A stretch of 60,967 nucleotides of DNA from CAZTHK01 sp964613215. Its GTDB lineage: Bacteria > Krumholzibacteriota > Krumholzibacteriia > Krumholzibacteriales > CAZTHK01. The stretch is from assembly GCA_964613215.1 (NCBI GenBank), contig CAZTHK010000020.1:1-60967 (forward strand). Direction: 5' to 3'. The position numbers and the translations under genes were made by a program. Shown piece by piece: positions 34,372-43,293 of this stretch. Numbering within the stretch: position 1 is the first letter of the stretch; every line of letters begins with the position of its first letter. A model generated the notes under the pieces. The model saw only the letters and a program-made list of their open reading frames with translations, was not told where the DNA came from and searched no databases.

Positions 34372-35079
34372 TTACTTCTTCTTCCTTCTGAGCAGAGGTA
34401 TCATGCCCAGCAGCCCCACCCCCAGAAGACTGAGTGTACCCGGTTCGGGAACAGCATAGAAGGTGGCGTCCTGATGGAAACTGGAGGTATAGGTTCTTCC
34501 CCGGCTGTCCTTTCCGATGGCATCGAAGTGAGCCCAGGAGTAGCCTCTTACCACGATATCTTCCAGGAGGACAGTGTCGCCCCAGCCGGGATCGCCTATT
34601 CTGCCATGATCGTAATTCATGGCGTTTATCTGGTCATTGTCCATGCGGCCGATATTTTGGAAGTTGAATTTTCCGAATATCTGGGGCCTGCGGAAGGGAA
34701 GGGTGATATTGGGATAGTATCCATCCGGTACCGATCTCCAGTAATTGTTGAACCCGGTTATTTCCACTCCGTTTATGAAAATCGAACCGGATTCTCCCCT
34801 GGGAATGCTTATGCCCAGATAGCAATCCATATAATCGTAGGATGGGGCGCTGCTGAGAAATCTCCTGGTTCTTGCTGCACTGGAGGCTTCCTGCCAGTAT
34901 CCTACCACCTTGAGATCGAATGAGCGCTCATGGGTAAGCCAGGAAAAACGGTCGCGCTCATATCGGCTGCTGTACTTGGAATTTACAATGTAGGTCTGCA
35001 GCCTGGGAATGGCAAATGCAGAACCGGCAAATACCATAATTAGGAGTATCGCCGTGCTGAGTATCAGAAACTTCTTCAT
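34372..35079 (-). CDS. PEP-CTERM sorted surface protein (choice-of-anchor N-like)
   Basis: Exported protein with signal peptide (MKKFLILSTAILLIMVFAGS) and a C-terminal sorting tail: the VPEPGT motif, a hydrophobic helix (LSLLGVGLLGMIPLL) and a basic end (RRKKK), the substrate signal of exosortase. The mature domain begins IPRLQTYI, which recalls the choice-of-anchor N family. Length 235. The function of the domain is unknown. It is the only PEP-CTERM protein in the window and lies directly before the exosortase operon, with its own sigma-54-like promoter (35147-35162) and terminator (34307-34336). Confidence 0.88.
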   Translation of the reverse strand: MKKFLILSTAILLIMVFAGSAFAIPRLQTYIVNSKYSSRYERDRFSWLTHERSFDLKVVGYWQEASSAARTRRFLSSAPSYDYMDCYLGISIPRGESGSIFINGVEITGFNNYWRSVPDGYYPNITLPFRRPQIFGKFNFQNIGRMDNDQINAMNYDHGRIGDPGWGDTVLLEDIVVRGYSWAHFDAIGKDSRGRTYTSSFHQDATFYAVPEPGTLSLLGVGLLGMIPLLRRKKK

Positions 35080-35426
35080 TACTTCTTCCTTTCGGTGTCG
35101 GTATACTTTATAAAAACATCCAATTTATCGTTCATACTATAATATTCGCATTTAATATGCCAGTTTGCTCTGTTTCATAAACTTTGGCGAGGCAAGAAGT
35201 TACGGCTTGACAATGTTGGGGGATTTGCCCCAGCGCCGAAAGTGTTAAAAATCCCGACATATTCTCTCTTTTTGTCCGGGTTGCAGCAGTAGAGGGGGTC
35301 CTTCTCGCTGAATTGGAAAAGGGGGAGTGGTAAAGAGGGGGTTTTGAGGGGCTTCCACTCCCCCCGCTTTGTATAAAAGTTACAGTTACTGCAGTGTTAC
35401 CGGTCATCTGTTCCTCCGCCAGTCTC
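35080..35426. other. intergenic region with the PEP-CTERM gene's control elements
   Basis: About 350 bp. It contains the sigma-54-like promoter at 35147-35162 and a CGCCGAAAGTGTTAA stretch at 35234-35248 resembling CACCGAAAGT-TAA upstream of the exosortase promoter. A short polypyrimidine/polypurine-rich block lies at 35270-35370. No gene is supported. Confidence 0.4.
35147..35162 (-). promoter_or_regulatory. sigma-54-like promoter of the PEP-CTERM gene
   Basis: The minus strand reads TGGCATATTAAATGCG, with TGGCA at -24 and GC exactly 10 bp away; the -12 half is ATGC rather than TTGC. The predicted start near 35136 leaves a leader of about 57 bases. Weaker than the two neighbouring sigma-54 elements, but in the correct place. 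Confidence 0.55.
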
Positions 35427-36011
35427 TTACCAGCTGAATCTCCTGGATGGCCTGCTGATCCTGTAGTGCGATGCAGGTCTGGTCGGGGTTCCCCGGCTTC
35501 TGTGACCCCTTCCGCTGCGGCTGGCGGAGCTTAGGCGGGGTCTCGAAATGGACCGTCCCCGCTGAAAGAAGTTCTTGCTGGAGATGCCCTTGAAGGGTGT
35601 TCTCCTGAACCGGTTGGCACTGCTCAGCCTGACCCTGGCGGGATGCTTTATTTTGAAATTGCCTCTGCTGGGATCCCTGCGCTCTCTGGTGGAACGGGGA
35701 AGAAATTCGGGGTTTGACGAACCGGTGTAGGTGGAGGGGCTGTACCGCCATACTGTGGTAACTTTTCCGGAGGATGAACTCCATCCTCTGGGAGCGGCAC
35801 TTCTGCTCTCCAGCCTTTCAGCAGTCCGGGAGACGGGTGACGGCGAATCAGCGGAACTGGTAATATTTTCCCAGGTCCGGTCCATATTTTCGCTCTCATT
35901 TGCAGCCCATTTATGGAATCCCCGAATGCCTCCATGGGAGGTCTCACCTGCAATCAGTGAGGTGGAAACCAGAAGCATGGCAAGGAAGGTGACTAAAAGA
36001 TAACGCATCAT
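35427..36011 (-). CDS. secreted basic Arg/Ser-rich protein of unknown function
   Basis: 194 residues with a clear signal peptide (MMRYLLVTFLAMLLVSTSLIAG). The mature part is highly enriched in Arg, Ser and Pro, especially after residue 100 (for example RRDPSRGNFKIKHPARVRL and SRPRLSSASRSGRGHRSRG), and would be strongly basic and mostly disordered. No family is recognised. AGAGGAGAA lies directly before two consecutive ATGs, so translation is credible. It sits upstream of and in the same direction as the PEP-CTERM gene. It could bind acidic surface polysaccharide (inference only). Confidence 0.6.
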   Translation of the reverse strand: MMRYLLVTFLAMLLVSTSLIAGETSHGGIRGFHKWAANESENMDRTWENITSSADSPSPVSRTAERLESRSAAPRGWSSSSGKVTTVWRYSPSTYTGSSNPEFLPRSTRERRDPSRGNFKIKHPARVRLSSANRFRRTPFKGISSKNFFQRGRSISRPRLSSASRSGRGHRSRGTPTRPASHYRISRPSRRFSW

Positions 36012-36825
36012 TTCTCCTCTGTTTGTTCTTCAGTTGTGTTGATTTTAGAGACTGATGCGAATTTAGAGATATTACTATCAAAAGCAGAGGTTGGAAGAGG
36101 ACGTCTGTTTCTTACATATAGAATTCTACCATAACGGTGTGATTCTGTCAACCCCGGGAGTGCCGGGAGTATTATCTTTGCCCCTCTATAATTCGAGTCG
36201 ATGCCGGCTTTTATTGGAATAGCCCCGATATTACAATAAGTGAGAGTTTGAGTTATGGAATATGGCATGAGGTTGACCTCATACTTGTTTTTAAAAATTA
36301 TTCTCTTCTCAGGCTGATTTTTATCCTGTTCACCAGAATTCTTCTGATAACCCGCAGGGCAGAGTTCCACGGGCTTGTCCGTGGGTGAATGCGAACTCCG
36401 CCCGGGCGGGCGGCGGGCGAAACCGGCATTTTGATTAAGAGCCATGGGCTTGCCCATGGTTATCCACGCAATAATATCAACCGGCTTTTTCCGGTTCCGA
36501 CGCCGGAACCGGCTACGGAAATATTCCCTGATGAATATTTCCGGGATATTTGATAAAGTAAATAAAATGTATACAGTGGTAACAGAGACACCGCATATAT
36601 TAACCGGGCAGGAGCAGATAATGAAATTAGGGGTTAAGTGGCGGGAGGATGGTTCTTTAAGTACTGATGCGCATTGCCACCACCTCTGGAGTGATCCTCG
36701 GGGGAGTGGGAATCACGGGAAGAAATATATCGCAAGGGATAGCTATCCTGCAGATGAAATATTGAGCAACAGATTTGACAGAACCCGGGTGAAAAGAAAG
36801 GAGTAGCCGGCTTTCTGGCAAGAAC
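36012..36825. other. long intergenic region between divergent genes, carrying repeat copy B
   Basis: About 810 bp. It holds repeat copy B (36355-36464) and a nearby inverted repeat of the type CCGGTTCCGACGCCGGAACCGG (36490-36512, split by one or two bases). Open frames at 36444-36806 and on the other strand do not look like real proteins. No sigma-54 element with correct spacing was found on either strand. Confidence 0.4.
36355..36464 (+). repeat. 110-bp palindrome-bounded repeat, copy B
   Basis: Same length and about 90% identity to copy A (24081-24190). It starts CAGGGCAGAGTTCCACGGGC, forms a left hairpin (CCACGGGCTTGTCCGTGG) and a right hairpin (CCATGGGCTTGCCCATGG), with a GC-rich core between. 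No coding capacity. Confidence 0.72.
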
Positions 36826-37920
36826 ATGACTGTTAATAAAATATTACTTATGGGCCCCTTTCCGCCTCCCACCGGCGGAGATTCGATATCCACCCGGCGC
36901 CTCTACCGCAGCCGTTACTGGAGGGAAGCAGGTATAGAACTGGCCAGGATCGATACCTCACCCCATGGTGAAATCAGGCTGCCCCATGAAAAGCTCAAAA
37001 TCGCCGATATGTTCAGGGCCTTCGGTATCCTTGCCCGCCTTCTGGTCCGTTTGCCCCGGGCGGGGGCTCTGCTGCTGTGGGGTAACAGCAGGTTTATCTG
37101 TACTGCCGGAGTGCCGGTTATCATCCTGTCCGCCCTGGTGGGCAGGCCGGTGGTGGTTAAATTCTTCGGAGGTTATCTGGTGGAACGGATAAATAGACTG
37201 CCCTCGCTATGGAGGCGGGTGGTGGTGTGGACGCTGGGAAGGTCCAGGTTTGTGCTTCCTCAGACTTATCAACTCAGGGAAGAGCTGGCAAACGATATCG
37301 GGCTGGGAGAGGAGAGGGTGGTAACGTTCCCCAACTTCATCCCGGATGATTTTGCGGGGGACCAGCCTGAAAATAAGGAGTTCACCGGCCGATGCCTGTT
37401 TATGGGACAGATAAAGGAGAACAAGGGAATTTTCGAGATCATCGGTGCACTGGGGGGAGAGGAGGGTATCAGCTGCGATTTCTACGGAGATGTTGATCCC
37501 AGGGATAGAGATAGCTTCGAGGCGGAAATATCGGGATATGACAACTGCAGTTACCATGGGGTTGCCGACCCGCAGGATGTTCCCGGTATTATGAGAGGAT
37601 ACGATCTGCTTCTTCTGCCCACCCGGCATGTGGGGGAGGGATATCCGGCGGTTATAATGGAGGCCTTTGCCTCCGGCCTGGCGGTGGTGGCAAGCAGGTG
37701 GATGTCCATCCCCGACCTGGTGGAGGATGGCGGGCGGGGGCTGCTGGTCCGGCCGGGTTCTGCAGAAGATATCAGAAAAGCGGTCCGGCGGCTGCAGTCG
37801 GACAACCGGCTTTTTAATGATATCAGGATGAATGGCTATCATTTTGTAAGCAAATTTTCCGAAGAGGCGGTGGTGCGCCATCTGCTTATTGGTGAAATCC
37901 TGAACGGGTTGCAGAATTAG
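36826..37920 (+). CDS. glycosyltransferase family 4 protein
   Basis: Retaining GT-B glycosyltransferase, probably adding a sugar during exopolysaccharide synthesis. The N-terminal half starts with LLMGPFPPPTGGDS, the usual GT4 loop. The donor domain shows FMGQIKENKGIFEIIGAL (about residue 189) and the E-x7-E region GEGYPAVIMEAFASGLAVVA (about 267-286). The length of 364 is normal. The ATG lacks a strong ribosome site. A PaaK/CapK-like gene follows 233 bp downstream in the same direction. Proximity to the exosortase locus fits the known link between exosortases and polysaccharide genes. Confidence 0.85.
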   Translation: MTVNKILLMGPFPPPTGGDSISTRRLYRSRYWREAGIELARIDTSPHGEIRLPHEKLKIADMFRAFGILARLLVRLPRAGALLLWGNSRFICTAGVPVIILSALVGRPVVVKFFGGYLVERINRLPSLWRRVVVWTLGRSRFVLPQTYQLREELANDIGLGEERVVTFPNFIPDDFAGDQPENKEFTGRCLFMGQIKENKGIFEIIGALGGEEGISCDFYGDVDPRDRDSFEAEISGYDNCSYHGVADPQDVPGIMRGYDLLLLPTRHVGEGYPAVIMEAFASGLAVVASRWMSIPDLVEDGGRGLLVRPGSAEDIRKAVRRLQSDNRLFNDIRMNGYHFVSKFSEEAVVRHLLIGEILNGLQN

Positions 37921-37979
37921 ATTAATTAATTGTTTGTATTATAGTGATCAGTCAATTTACTTTTTAGCATACAGCGGGT

Positions 37980-37999
37980 CGGCTGATGACAATCAGCCG
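37980..37999 (+). other. 8-bp hairpin downstream of the glycosyltransferase gene
   Basis: CGGCTGAT and ATCAGCCG form a perfect 8-bp stem with a 4-base loop (GACA), 60 bp after the stop codon. The downstream sequence (GTGCTTTAAT) is only weakly T-rich, so a terminator role is uncertain. Confidence 0.35.
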
Positions 38000-38153
38000 G
38001 TGCTTTAATCCGGATATGCTGTTATCCCGCTGTCAGAGCAGGAGTTGCGTTTTAATATAGAGCAGTCTGGCAGGATTGAAATAATTTCTTTAATTATTTC
38101 TGTTTCTGGATGAGAAGTATGGCTGACAATAAAATATAGACGGTCCGGATATT

Positions 38154-39473
38154 ATGGATGACGGTATCTTCAAATCGGTATTCAAACTGGGATGTACCCT
38201 CCGGGGAACGCCGGTACTGCGGTACCTGGAGGAGCTGAAGGAGTCGCAGTGGTGGAGTATGGACAGGCACCGGAACAACCAGCTGGAGAAGCTCAACCTG
38301 CTGCTCCGGCATGCCTATGAAAACTGCCCCTTCTACCAGCATTATTTTGACCGGCATGGATTCTCCCCGGATATCTACTCCTTCAGCCAGCTCAAGTCCA
38401 TTCCCCCGGTGGACAAGCATACCCTCATCACCAACAGTCATGGGATAACCAACAGGATTAAAGGCCAGAGGTTAATTTTCTCCAAATCATCCGGAGCTAC
38501 CGGCAATCCCCTGGCCTTTTACAGATCCACCCACTGGGACGCCCGGCACAGGGCGGCTGTTCTGAGGGGGCTGGACTGGTACGGGGTAAAACCCTGGATG
38601 CGAAGTGGCCTGATATGGGGTGTTCCCGCCGGCAGGAGAGAGAGATGGAAGGTCAGGGCTGGTGATTTTCTGCTCAACCGTTTCAGGGAGCGGCGGTTCG
38701 ATATCTCCGGCAGTACCATGGAGGATTTCTACAGGAAGCTCAAGGGGGCACGGTATCTGGAGGGATATCCCAGCCTGATAGGAAGACTGGCCAGGCATAT
38801 AAACCGGAATCACCCGGATGAGAAGCAACTCTCCCTGCTGCTGGTCAAGGGAACTTCTGAGAAGATTCAGAGAAACTATCAGCAGGAGGCGGTGGAGGCG
38901 TTCGGCAGGCGGATCAGGGGGGAGTATGGTTCGGCCGAAGCGGGGATAATCTCATTTGAGTGTCCCCATGGGACCAATCATGTAAACATGGAACATGTAT
39001 TTGTCGAAGTGGTTGAGAATGAGATCCTGGTGACCAACCTGATATCCTTTTCCTTCCCCATCATCAGATACCGGCTGGGAGACTATGTCCGGGTGGGGGA
39101 CGGTTGCCGCTGTGAGTGCGGGAGGGAGAGTGTTATTATCGATGATATCATCGGCAGGGTGGGTGAGAATGTATATGGAAGGGATGGCAATGTATATCCC
39201 TCCATGACAGTCGATTATGTTATCAAGGCGGTGGCCCAGAAGACCGACCTGGTCCTTCAGTGCCAGGCCATCCAGAAGAAGAAGGGACACCTGGAGTTCA
39301 ATGTGGTGGTGCGGAGGGCATTATCCGGGTACGAGGAGAAGAAGGTGGAGGGTGTTTTCGGCAGCCTGATCCGGTCATACTACGATCACAACATGGATTA
39401 CCGGTTGAGGTTTGTAGAGGATATACCCCGCCGGGGTACCAAGATGCTGGAGTTCATTTCGGATATGGAGTAG
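38154..39473 (+). CDS. PaaK/CapK-like adenylate-forming enzyme
   Basis: Member of the phenylacetate-CoA ligase-like branch of ANL enzymes, often called CapK in capsule clusters. Seen motifs: the nucleotide loop FSKSSGATGNPLAFY (about residue 108), EYGSAEAG (about 261-268), and the hinge region PIIRYRLGDYVRVGDG (about 302) with the C-rich CRCECG. The length of 439 is typical. The real substrate in such clusters is generally unknown; it may activate an acyl group for polysaccharide or glycolipid modification. No membrane segment. It follows a GT4 gene and so probably belongs to a surface glycan pathway. Confidence 0.82.
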   Translation: MDDGIFKSVFKLGCTLRGTPVLRYLEELKESQWWSMDRHRNNQLEKLNLLLRHAYENCPFYQHYFDRHGFSPDIYSFSQLKSIPPVDKHTLITNSHGITNRIKGQRLIFSKSSGATGNPLAFYRSTHWDARHRAAVLRGLDWYGVKPWMRSGLIWGVPAGRRERWKVRAGDFLLNRFRERRFDISGSTMEDFYRKLKGARYLEGYPSLIGRLARHINRNHPDEKQLSLLLVKGTSEKIQRNYQQEAVEAFGRRIRGEYGSAEAGIISFECPHGTNHVNMEHVFVEVVENEILVTNLISFSFPIIRYRLGDYVRVGDGCRCECGRESVIIDDIIGRVGENVYGRDGNVYPSMTVDYVIKAVAQKTDLVLQCQAIQKKKGHLEFNVVVRRALSGYEEKKVEGVFGSLIRSYYDHNMDYRLRFVEDIPRRGTKMLEFISDME

Positions 39474-39521
39474 GGGGGCGCTCCGCCTGTCTGATCAGCC
39501 GGAATATGCCGGCAAGCCATA

Positions 39522-41915
39522 TTATCTTATCAATACCGCTTTTCTTGATATTCTGATCCGGCCGGTTTTAAGCACATAGAAGTATACCCCGCTGGGTAGA
39601 TGGGAAGGGGTCCATTGGATGGTATGGGATCCTCCATCCATCCTGCCGCTGAAGATCCGGTCAACCATTCTTCCCCCCGCATCGTACGCCCTTATATCCA
39701 CCTGTGAGGGTTCGGGCAGATGAAAGCGTATCTCTGTGGAGGGGTTGAAGGGATTGGGTACATTCTGGTTCATCCTGAGGGGAGATGCTATCTGGTTGGA
39801 ATCGGTGCTCTCCGCTACCGCCAGGGTATCCCGGTAGATCATGTGATTGTGAGCGGAAACATTCAATTCCATGGAATCCAGCGAATCGGGGATGCCGGTA
39901 TGGATCTGGATGTACAGATGGCCCTGGCTGTTTGATACACCCCTTCCGTAACAGGTTCCATTCATGTAGAGGGAGCCGGTTGCTCCCTCCGGGCTGGCCT
40001 GAACAGCCATCAGGGTATCATCCCTGGCTATCTCCTGAGCATGAGAGACACTCAGCGTCCGGGGAGTATCGGTCCAGCAGTCCAGAGCCGGGTCGCCCAG
40101 CAGGTTGAGGCAGTAGAAACACCAGCGGTGAGCTCCCGGTTCATACTCATCGGGAAGGTCCAGGAAGGGGACGGTCTCATCCTTGGAGCGCTGGTTGGCA
40201 GAGCCCAGGGTGGTAATTCCCTCGGTGAACATGGCATCGAAGAACTCCCTCTGGAAGTGATGGGATGGCCCGTTGGTGGTTCCCTCGGTGAACCATCCGT
40301 AACGCGAGTTGCCCAGGAATGCCACCGCACAGTGATCGATGGTCACCATCTTTTCGCCGATACATTCGTCCGAGTTGAATGAACCGGCATAGCAGCCGTA
40401 GGAGTTGACCACCGGGAAGGCGGCCGAGGTGCCGTCGTTGGTGAAGTTGGTGCTGGTGATGTCTGAGCCATACAGCCGCATTACGTAGCCGGTGTTGGAA
40501 TGACCGGCATGGGAGACCCAGTGGGTCCCGCTGTTGAACTGATCGAACACCGCCGTCTTGCTCCAGCTCCCCATATCCCTGTCGTAGTAGGTGGTGGTAT
40601 CGAAACCGGCAGGTATGCCGGTGGTGGTGAATCCGTAGGAGGTGCATGTTTCTATAAGCTGATCCAGCTCATCGCCCCCGTAGGTCAGAGGGTCGCTGAA
40701 AAGATGTTCTCCCAGCATCAGTGCCCGTTTCATCTGCCCGGGGGGAGGGCTGTCCAGGTACATGGTGGTTTTGCTGATAAACACCGACACCTCGGCGGCA
40801 TTATCCACACAGGCCCTGCCCACCGCCACCTCGTGGTAGAAGTCCTCCTCTCCATGCTCGCCCCACAGCAGGTCTCCGTCATCGTTCCAGCTGCCGTCCA
40901 GGTTGGAGAAGTAGATATCTCCGGGAATATTGTTGTCCTCCACCAGGGAGGTTGACTGAACGGTGCATCGAAGGCCCCGGTAGGGGACTACGCTACCGGA
41001 GGAGGCGGGGACACCGTCGCCGTCCCCGCCCAGCAGTACGTGGGTTATACCATGATCATTATACTTATCTATAATGGCGTTGCGTACCTGTTCTGCAATG
41101 TCCACCCCGGAGTATGAACTCTGGATATCCTCCACGGTAATTATCCCGGTGCGCATTCCCCTTCTGGTGTAGAACTCCTTGAGCGGCTGAAAGGCCCCGC
41201 TGAGGCTGTCCCGGGTAATTATAAGATACTCATAGTCATCCGCCCCATCTCCCTGGAGTGGATGCGGTCCCGGATATCCGGACAGTGCATCCGGGTTGTC
41301 CACCACTGTGGTGATACGCTGCACCGTGCCGGGGTCACTTCGCAGCATTCCGGCTGCCCGTGAGGCATCCTGGCCTTGAGCGGTTTCAACGGTAACGGTA
41401 ACGCTGCGATAGTAGCCCGCCCTGCCTCCGGCAGGATTGTAGCCGGCGGGACTGAATGCACCCACCGCAATGGAGTGTCCCCGCAGATACTGGGTGGTAA
41501 ATTCAGAGCGGGGTGGATGTATCCATCTGTCCCGGGAGTAGAGAGATGAATTAATCAGCAGCCCCCTGGTGTCTTTACCTTCTTCGATGCCGGATACCGG
41601 ATGCTGCCTGGGGTACAACCGCCGGTCTACGGAGATCTCTCTCCAGCCCCTCTTCTCGATGTTGACACTCATGACCTCTTCTCCCGGAGGAAGCAGTATG
41701 GCCGCTCCCCGGAAGGGGAAGCTGGGTCCCCCTGCCATTCCGGCCTGGATGGTGTTATCCATGATAAGCATGGAGAATTCCCGGTCTATCTTTATTACTT
41801 CCGGTTGATCGAATCTGTAGGTGGCGGTAACCTGTCCGGCACGTAGCAGGCCGGGGGAGATAACCGCCAGCATGATTGTCCCTGCTATGATCGATCTGCT
41901 GATTTTATACTTCAT
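39522..41915 (-). CDS. secreted gingipain-like C25 cysteine protease with T9SS sorting domain
   Basis: 797 residues from the ATG at 41915, which begins a signal peptide (MKYKISRSIIAGTIMLAVI). The central C25 domain (about residues 220-610) shows the start YEYLIITRDS, HVLLGGDGDGVP, catalytic H469 in VSHAGHSNTG and C508 in NSYGCYAGS. The C-terminus carries a T9SS type A sorting domain (VPNPFNPSTEIRF, VDIRAYDAGGRMV, ending KAVLIR). The prodomain occupies the N-terminal 200 residues, as in gingipains. It would be secreted through the outer membrane by T9SS. TATAAT upstream near 41975 is a possible -10 box. The gene is likely a single transcription unit. Confidence 0.92.
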   Translation of the reverse strand: MKYKISRSIIAGTIMLAVISPGLLRAGQVTATYRFDQPEVIKIDREFSMLIMDNTIQAGMAGGPSFPFRGAAILLPPGEEVMSVNIEKRGWREISVDRRLYPRQHPVSGIEEGKDTRGLLINSSLYSRDRWIHPPRSEFTTQYLRGHSIAVGAFSPAGYNPAGGRAGYYRSVTVTVETAQGQDASRAAGMLRSDPGTVQRITTVVDNPDALSGYPGPHPLQGDGADDYEYLIITRDSLSGAFQPLKEFYTRRGMRTGIITVEDIQSSYSGVDIAEQVRNAIIDKYNDHGITHVLLGGDGDGVPASSGSVVPYRGLRCTVQSTSLVEDNNIPGDIYFSNLDGSWNDDGDLLWGEHGEEDFYHEVAVGRACVDNAAEVSVFISKTTMYLDSPPPGQMKRALMLGEHLFSDPLTYGGDELDQLIETCTSYGFTTTGIPAGFDTTTYYDRDMGSWSKTAVFDQFNSGTHWVSHAGHSNTGYVMRLYGSDITSTNFTNDGTSAAFPVVNSYGCYAGSFNSDECIGEKMVTIDHCAVAFLGNSRYGWFTEGTTNGPSHHFQREFFDAMFTEGITTLGSANQRSKDETVPFLDLPDEYEPGAHRWCFYCLNLLGDPALDCWTDTPRTLSVSHAQEIARDDTLMAVQASPEGATGSLYMNGTCYGRGVSNSQGHLYIQIHTGIPDSLDSMELNVSAHNHMIYRDTLAVAESTDSNQIASPLRMNQNVPNPFNPSTEIRFHLPEPSQVDIRAYDAGGRMVDRIFSGRMDGGSHTIQWTPSHLPSGVYFYVLKTGRIRISRKAVLIR

Positions 41916-42216
41916 GCCGGGCCTTTCTCGCTGTTCCCCGTATATGTTATGCACTTCATGGTACCGGATTATTATAACACATCCGTATGGCTAAGGAAAG
42001 CGGGCAGAAGTCCCAGGGGGTTGGCGTCCCTGAGGTGCATTTGCAGGAAACGGGACCGTTTTATATTTGCAATGTATGCGTATTGGGGTAAGATTACGGA
42101 AATGCAGGATATGAGGAACCGTTTTGTATGGGGATGGGAACGGCTTATTCCAGGCAGGAAGAAAAACCCTGCTTTGGCATTTTACTGGAATATTGTAACC
42201 ATGAAAGGAGACTGAC

Positions 42217-42756
42217 GTGTCGGCAAAAGCGCTGTTGATCAGTATCTTATCTGTGGCGGTCATACTAACGGCGGGGTGCACGCAGGAGTCCTCTGAGGAG
42301 GCTACGGTGGAGCAGCTCAAGCACTATCCTCTTGATTCCACCGAAGGTGTTCTGACTTCTTCCGGAGTATCTATCGATACCACCGAATTTGCCGAAGGTG
42401 CTGCTTCTCTGAGGATAGATGCTGAGGGGGAGGGGAAAACGGTGATCCGGCTGTTCGAGACCGGAGATATAGATGCGGAGAATGTCAGGCTTACCTATCA
42501 GGCCAGGATGAAGACCGGAGAGGTGAGTGGGAAGGCCTATCTGGAGATGTGGACCCACTTCCGGGAAAAGGGAGAGTATTTCTCCAGAGGGCTGGAATCT
42601 CCCCTGAGCGGTACGGTGGATTGGACCAGCGTGGAGACACCATTCATGCTGGAGAAGGGGCAGAATCCGGATAATGTTAAACTGAATGTGGTGGTGGAGG
42701 GGACCGGGACGGTGTGGATCGACGATATAAAACTTATAAAGAGTACCAGGAAATAA
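42217..42756 (+). CDS. lipoprotein with jelly-roll (CBM-like) domain
   Basis: 179 residues from a GTG with AAAGGAG 8 bases upstream. Lipoprotein signal ends ILTAGC (C at about 21). The remainder is a compact beta-sandwich, like CBM/LamG-related domains: VLTSSGVSIDTTEFAEGAAS, RLTYQARMKTGEVSGKAYL and the closing VWIDDIKLIK. The same closing pattern (VYLDDILLTR) ends the VanZ fusion protein at 57891. Probably anchored in a membrane facing the periplasm. The ligand is unknown. Divergent from the C25 protease gene. Confidence 0.75.
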   Translation: MSAKALLISILSVAVILTAGCTQESSEEATVEQLKHYPLDSTEGVLTSSGVSIDTTEFAEGAASLRIDAEGEGKTVIRLFETGDIDAENVRLTYQARMKTGEVSGKAYLEMWTHFREKGEYFSRGLESPLSGTVDWTSVETPFMLEKGQNPDNVKLNVVVEGTGTVWIDDIKLIKSTRK

Positions 42757-43293
42757 TATGGCCTCACCGCATAATTTAATTATGCCGGAATCGAGGTTGA
42801 TATAATAACCGGCAGGGTATATTTGGACCGCTTGCAGTCGGCCGAACGAAATTCACCCGGGAGGGGAGGGTCTTAATGTAGATACCCACGGGCAAGCCCG
42901 TGGCACTGACTGTAAAATTACTAGCTACGCTCGATGCCCTTCGGGCGGATTACATTCACTCACGTGCAGGCACGTGGAACTCTGCCCTGTGGGTCATTAG
43001 AAATAAATGCCTCCGGCTTGCACTATGATATCTATAAAAATTACCCCTGCCCGGGGCGATCGATATGGTCATCACCTCCGGGGAGGGGCAATCCGAATCG
43101 CGGGCTCGATGGAAATACCCGCTGCCGTATGCTCTTGGATAACATACGGTGGCACTGCTGCTCGGTGGGGGCCTCTGTGATCTTGTATCTTCAACGAGCT
43201 GGCCGGGCTTGTGTTTGTTATCTGCCCGGCGGCCCTCTTTTCAAATGTTCTGTTTATAATTACCCCGGCGGGGGGAAAAAGTTTCAAAGAATT
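42757..43293. other. intergenic region between convergent genes, carrying repeat copy C
   Basis: About 540 bp. It holds repeat copy C (42881-42989) and, near 43200-43235, a GCCGGGC/GCCCGGC 7-bp inverted repeat that could act as part of a terminator. No coding region is supported. Confidence 0.4.
42881..42989 (-). repeat. 109-bp palindrome-bounded repeat, copy C (inverted)
   Basis: Read on the minus strand it starts CAGGGCAGAGTTCCACG, shares GTGAATG and TCCGCCCG with copies A and B, and ends with the palindrome CCACGGGCTTGCCCGTGG and GTATC. The core has diverged more than between A and B. It lies between convergent genes, as copy A does. Confidence 0.62.

Noticed and set aside
36490..36512. 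GC-rich CCGGTTCC/GGAACCGG inverted repeat as a terminator
   Set aside because: No T-tract follows on either strand and no gene ends just before it.
41949..42215. 88-codon frame between the C25 gene and the lipoprotein gene
   Set aside because: Begins inside the 5' region of the divergent C25 gene, no ribosome site, Arg/Trp-rich nonsense composition.
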